Positions 58,845-64,000 of a stretch of 64,000 nt of DNA are shown here, piece after piece. The stretch lies in assembly GCA_917880885.1 (NCBI GenBank), contig OU862908.1:55511819-55575818 (forward strand). Direction: 5' to 3'. This DNA comes from Limnephilus marmoratus (Eukaryota; Arthropoda; Insecta; Trichoptera; Limnephilidae). Both the position numbers and the translations under genes were made by a program. Numbering within the stretch: the stretch's first letter is position 1; each line of letters opens with the position of its first letter. Below the pieces are notes generated by a model, which saw only the letters and a list, made by a program, of their open reading frames with translations, was not told where the DNA came from and ran no database searches.

Positions 58845-59675
58845 GATATAAAGAGAGAACTAAAATAGAACTACGCAGAACGTGAAAATTAGCTTCAAAT
58901 ATTCGATGAATTGTTCAAATTTTTTAAACATCCCGTCCTAAAAGAATACGAAAAATTAACTGATATGCAAAAAAATATATTGTTGTCTGTGGTGTGGAAG
59001 GTAAGCACAAGATTCATGGGGTATCAGTGAAATGCAATAACTTTAAATTACGATAACTAAAAGTAGTACATCATTTAAAACATTAAATTTTCAGAAAAAA
59101 AAATGATTCAATCTTAATGAAATAACTGTTTTAATAACTTGTGAAGGTTTTCATTAGAACTTTGTAATCATTCAAAAAAAAGCATCCAAAAATATAGGAA
59201 ATATTAGTTAAAAGTAAGATATTATTTTTAATTCTGAGTTTGAAATATGAGATCCCAAAAGAAGGTCCCAATGGCCAATTGTAACTAATTTTCTTTAAAA
59301 GTTCTGTGAAGACTACCTTTTATGATAAAATCCCCGAAAGTTTGGGGAGTGAAACAGCGGTGCCGAACGGAGAAAGTTGAGCGCGTGTGAAAAGGTCTCC
59401 GAAAAGTAGTGGCAACTTACGCAAATTATAACGGAAACTATTGCTATTTTTGGTAGATTAAGTACTTTATTAAATCACCTTTGTTTTTTGATTCCAGTTA
59501 AAATATGTGTAAATTGCACGTCAGAATCCACCGTTCGAGAATTTCGCTATACTGCTTCATATATATCAAATTAATAATAATCCTACACATCACTAAATCT
59601 CAAAGTTCATGTGGCAATTTGCGGCGGAGCCCCCGTTTAATATTGCATGATTCCATTTCCCGCCCTTAATTACAG
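58845..59675. other. No gene seen
   Basis: Intron sequence leading to the acceptor at 59675. Confidence 0.5.
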
Positions 59676-59846
59676 GGCAAGCAGGTCCCGGGGGCCCGGC
59701 TGGGTCGCTGACTGGCGCTCCGGGCGGCGGCGGGGGGGGCGCCGGGGGGCCCGGCCAGCCCGGGGGTGGAGCCCCTGCGCAGCAGAACAGGAGGATGAAC
59801 GCCATCAAGGCCAACCACCCCAAGGAGATGATGACGGCTAAGATGG
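59676..59846 (+). CDS. Shaw: Shaw-type Kv channel exon: Gly-rich tail
   Basis: A phase 1/1 exon of 171 bp. It encodes a low-complexity Gly/Pro/Ala segment (QAGPGGPAGSLTGAPGGG and on) followed by QQNRRMNAIKANHPKEMMTA, a conserved cytoplasmic stretch. Acceptor ttacag before 59676; donor GTATG at 59847. It is the GC-richest spot in the window; the glycine tract is coded by long G/C runs that could slip during replication. The segment lies in the cytoplasm; its length differs between insects (family knowledge). Confidence 0.92.
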
Positions 59847-62800
59847 GTATGGTTTTAAATTCTAATTACTTCCTGTACCCATTTTTACTTTTACAATAAA
59901 TAATATCAATTAAAATTTTTAAAAATAGATAGACAAACATTCCCAGGTTGGATACCAATATCCTGACTAATTTGAATTTCCTACAAACTTATTTTTTTTT
60001 AAATAAAATTTAGATAGTCTACCGCTGAGAGGTCCGTTGTAACCTCTTTGTATGTTGAGAGAGAGATAATTTACAACTGATCTATCAGCGGTATGCCTTT
60101 CAATATGTATAAGCCAACCTAGAAAAAAAACTTTTGAGGTTATTAAACTTATTTCAAACTGGATTGGTTCACAGAATTTGAACAATTCATCGTGAAAGTT
60201 ATTTTCAAGTTCTGTTGCTATAGTATCTTGGTCCGCTTGTTTCACAGTATTTAGATAGTAACATAACTTTCACATAACTTGAATAGGACATTCTCGTAAC
60301 TTGAATTTTGACTTTGAAATTTGATAAAATACTGACTCGGAATAAAACATAATTTCGGAAATAGATTGTGAAATAATTTATATCTAGACAGGTTGTGATA
60401 GCGCACATTCGATAAGCCTATTCAAAATTGACATTTTAAAAGTATTTCATTGTTTCAATTAAATTTCCAACATATAAGCAGATCTCTTCCCCAGTTCTAC
60501 ATCCTATATGTAATAATACATCTGAGATCCAATGCTTACATAGGTTCGTCGCAACTTCCGGGGCTTGTTGCATAATTTTAGGAAAGTTTAATATACGACG
60601 TCCAAGACTTGACCCCAATTTATAAATTGCTTTGTAGCAGTGCAATTAACAATTCACTTGATATAAATTGCACAGTACATCCAATGGCAGATATCGCGTT
60701 TATTTACCAGACTAGAAATGACACCACATGATCGTTAATTCATATATTGCAAAAAAAAAGAGATAGAAGAAAAAATTAAAAACTGGGCTTATAATAATGG
60801 TTTTTATGAGACCATAATTTTAAAACTTTATCTTTGTAAATATCGGCAGCTTTTATTCATGTATCGCTAAAATAGGTAAACTACTGCTAATACATTATTA
60901 CGAGGCTATAACAGCCAGTACACTCTAGTTTTAAAATGTGTTGGCGTTAAAAGGATTTACTAACAGCCACACGACGGCTAGCGTCGAGACACGTTTAATG
61001 ACGTGTTATTATTTGAGTGTATTTATTTATAACACGATAATAAAGGGGTTAAAAGCTCATTTTATTGACATATATTCAATGCAGAGTCAAAGCTTTTCTT
61101 GCAATATTCAATCAGTAATATATTATTACATGTTATGTCACATGACCACTAAATATGTCAACAATGAAAAGTTATTTCATTAAGACATTATCGGTGATTA
61201 GTCGATCTTCGCCAGCATTCCCTCAAATGATATTTGACAGTTCTAATCTACTAAAAGCTGCTTAGTTTCAAATTAAATCAAAACCGTCCGAACCCTAGAT
61301 AAAGTTGTCCAGTCGTATTTAAAAATGGTTGTCAAAATTTCGCCGGGAAATTAAAAAATATTGACATATTTTAATGAACGACGACTGGTTTTACCTTAGA
61401 GAAACGGATTTTCTGGGGTTGTTGGTAAAATAATAATCAACCATGCCGAAAAATTCATGAAGACGCTTTTGCAAAGCGAACTCATTTGACTTAGACGTTT
61501 TTAAAGAAAACAACTGACTATTCCATTGATAAAATGTATCAGTGTTGCCATCGTGGGGCGATTTTTTCCCGATATTGATAAATTTGTCGACATAAAGCAA
61601 CACCGGGCCTTCTAGTGATATTCTATATATGTTGACACTTAGTTTTTCGTATCGATTCTGCTAAGTTGTAAATATAGCCATTATAGGCCTTCAGGCTCTC
61701 CTAAAATAAGGAACTCAGCAATATTTGACTAGAAATATTTTTGTGGTTCTGTAAATATAAGATTCACTTAGTTGTATAAACTAGATTAGGTAATTCACAT
61801 TATGGTACTCATAATATAAATATTGCACTGAAGAAAATTAGTTACTCACCGTAAGTAATCCTTTTAGCGGGAAAGATTATAGATGTATATTTTAATGCAA
61901 ATCAAGTAAGTAAATTTACACTACTTGATGAATTGGCAAATAAAGTAGGTACTACATATACTTGGATTAACCGCTTGGCTTGAAGACTAACAACTGTTAG
62001 TCGGTGTGCTAATCAAGCTAGATCAAAGGCTTAATGCTTACTTCATAAATCCTGCATAAAGCAGATCCCCTGGACATATGTTATTATAGCATTAAGAATC
62101 ATGCTTTTATATTATATAATTAAACCGTTAATAAAGCACTGATATCATAGAAAAAATTTAAAAAAATATATGAATCCATCCATAAAATATTGGAAATTTC
62201 ACTGGAAATATATTTTCTAATGTTTGTACTGCAAACATATATAACATGATTAAAAAATATTATTTATTTTTATATTTTATAATTATTTAACTACAGATTA
62301 TTTCACATTCTTAATGAGATGTTACGTATTATATTTATAAAATAAAATAAAATATTTTCATTTCAATTATATCGGGGAAATTACTACAACTAGATAACTA
62401 TTCTTCGAATTAATTAACTAAAACGATTAATTTCCTCGCCCATGTTTGCCACTAACATAAATTATGTGTTTGTGGCATAAAAGTATGCCCTTGTATGATA
62501 CAAACACATAATATGTGTTGTAGCATACATGGATGAGGAATAAGGGGAACGTTTTATGTGTAACTCGAAAAAGCTGATATCGGAGTGACCTGGTTGTAGT
62601 AATTACCCAGCTATTATAAATATAAAGGAGGATTTCATATTTTTTACATAAATTTTAAAACAATATCTAAACAATCCCGTTTTTATTTATTTAAAGTGAT
62701 TTCATTTTAAAAATTTGCTTATTTTTGGGACCTACGACAAAATTTACTTTTAAAAGCTTGAAAAATGGCTAATATTCATTAATTTGCAAATGTATAATTA

Positions 62801-63034
62801 AATGTAAATAAATCGATTATATGTTAAGCTTTATTTCAATTTGAAGATGCATAATATAATTATGTACTGTGTATGAATATTTTATATGTATCATTTTCAA
62901 TTAACATATCTGTTGCTTTTAAAATGTTGTCTTAACAAACTTGTCTTGTGTGAGTGAAACGATCCGAAATTTTTCGTCGCTTTCATAAATCATGTTTCAT
63001 TGTTGCAATGTTGTGGTCCGGCGACTGTCCACAG
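59847..63034. other. Last channel intron, no gene seen
   Basis: 3.2 kb of AT-rich sequence with donor GTATG and acceptor tgtccacag. Nothing recognisable inside. Confidence 0.7.
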
Positions 63035-63114
63035 ATGGAGACCACGGAGAACTCGAGGCCATGATCCAAACCACCCCTAACCACTTCAAGCGCAAGAACC
63101 TGAGCATGCTATAA
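63035..63114 (+). CDS. Shaw: Shaw-type Kv channel last coding exon
   Basis: Joined in phase 1, it encodes (D)GDHGELEAMIQTTPNHFKRK, then NLSML and a TAA stop at 63112-63114. Acceptor cag at 63032-63034. The GC-rich context continues into the 3' UTR. Together the four exons give 357 residues, the expected size for the S1-to-C-terminus part of an insect Shaw channel. Confidence 0.9.
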
Positions 63115-64000
63115 CGGCCGCTGGGCCGAACCGCTTCTGGGAAGCTAGGCCCGCCGACACCCCTCTAGAGATCACCCTCACTCGCCCCCTGTCCCACCTC
63201 CCTCCCCCCTCACTGCGCCACATCCTACCACCCCAATACTAACGTGACTGTGACGTCATCCCCTTGCACCGCTCTCTTACTAATTAATCCCTTAGAAAAT
63301 ATAATTTTTAGAATTTATTCAATTCTCACCATATTCAACAATACTAAAAAAATCCCGTATTGGAAAGGTAAAAAAATTCCTTTAGAAACTTTTCTAAAAG
63401 CATTAACCTATTTTAAGCACTCTTTTGTCATCAAGCAAAATGTTAAAAGCGCTCTTCGTTACGCATCTTCTGCATATCAAATTTTTAAATGGATGCTCTT
63501 TTTGTCATGATATTATAAAATTTCATCACGGAAGCACTTAAATTAAGTAATTTAATCCCCTACTCATGTTTTCCTACAACATTTAACACACTTATACAGC
63601 TTTAACAAACATTATAAAAAATGCTTCAAAGCTCATTTTCATATTTCGAAACAACTTCTAATATCAACATCCACTGCAACCCACATTCATTGAATCGCTC
63701 ATGAAGACATTACTTAACAAAACATTTCTGAAAAAGACAAATGTAATAAATTATCTTAAATTGACCAAAACAAATCCTCCACCATCCACCACTCCGCAGC
63801 CTTGTGTGTACTCCCGTAGAGGCTTTAGCAATAACAGCTTCCGACCGCCATCATTGCAGGTTTGATTTAATTTTATATCGTCTTGTTGTTCCTCTTGCAT
63901 CTACCTTTTCTGCTTCTTGTTTCGCATTTCTTGGTGTTGTCTGCCCACTGGCTCGTTGTTGCTTGTGTAGATTTATTCTGTCTGAACTTGTCTGCTACAA
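63115..64000 (+). other. Channel 3' UTR candidate
   Basis: The first 150 bases are GC-rich and pyrimidine-rich; the rest is AT-rich. A TGACGTCA palindrome is at 63251-63258 and a possible polyadenylation signal AATAAA at 63745-63750. Open frames here lack recognisable domains. Confidence 0.5.

Noticed and set aside
63244..63510. 88-codon open frame downstream of the channel stop
   Set aside because: It lies in the probable 3' UTR, has no recognisable features and the composition of AT-rich noncoding DNA.

Overview
Animal (insect) nuclear DNA: AT-rich, with spliced exons, arthropod-type LINEs, Penelope and hAT elements, and a short run of the arthropod telomere repeat TTAGG. LINE tails ending in a 'cctctctgcctacccctgcgggg' type motif, and the 'agctgacccggcaaacgttgtt' repeat, look like ones familiar from moths and butterflies. 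Lepidoptera is my best guess but is not proven.

Host gene: the only recognisable host gene is a Shaw/Kv3-type voltage-gated potassium channel on the + strand. Its last four exons lie at 34795-35475 (S1 to most of S6), 50447-50588 (end of S6 and a basic tail), 59676-59846 (glycine-rich linker) and 63035-63114 (C-terminus and stop). Splice phases agree (0, 1, 1) and give 357 contiguous residues. The exon(s) for the cytoplasmic T1 domain are not in the window, so positions 1-34794 are probably upstream intron; the other introns are about 15.0, 9.1 and 3.2 kb. Nearly everything else is intronic transposon debris.

Left part (1-17700): a 5'-cut giant LTR (1-4977), a LINE reverse-transcriptase scrap, a decayed transposase-like gene on the minus strand (about 8130-9115), a TA-target MITE (9601-9953), a hAT deletion derivative with an 8-bp duplication (11626-12369), a TTAA-target element (14249-14961), and a minus-strand heat-shock-like promoter candidate (about 17260-17560).

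Nested block (18314-29812): four elements sit inside one another. A TA-target MITE is split by a TTAA-target element, which is split by a LINE with ORF1 and ORF2, which is split by a 6,026-bp element that looks like a solo LTR (TGTGAT...ATCACA, 4-bp duplication ATTG). The LTR-like insert and the sequence at 1-4977 are diverged relatives, defining a family with LTRs of about 6 kb.

Channel introns (35476-63034): hAT-like, Harbinger-like and MULE-like nonautonomous elements, a Penelope-like fragment (44497-45312) with GIY-YIG coding sequence and three hammerhead-ribozyme motifs, several LINE scraps, and a broken duplicate of the S6 exon (49775-49915) just upstream of the working one. Two unnamed repeat families recur and are called family A and family B here.
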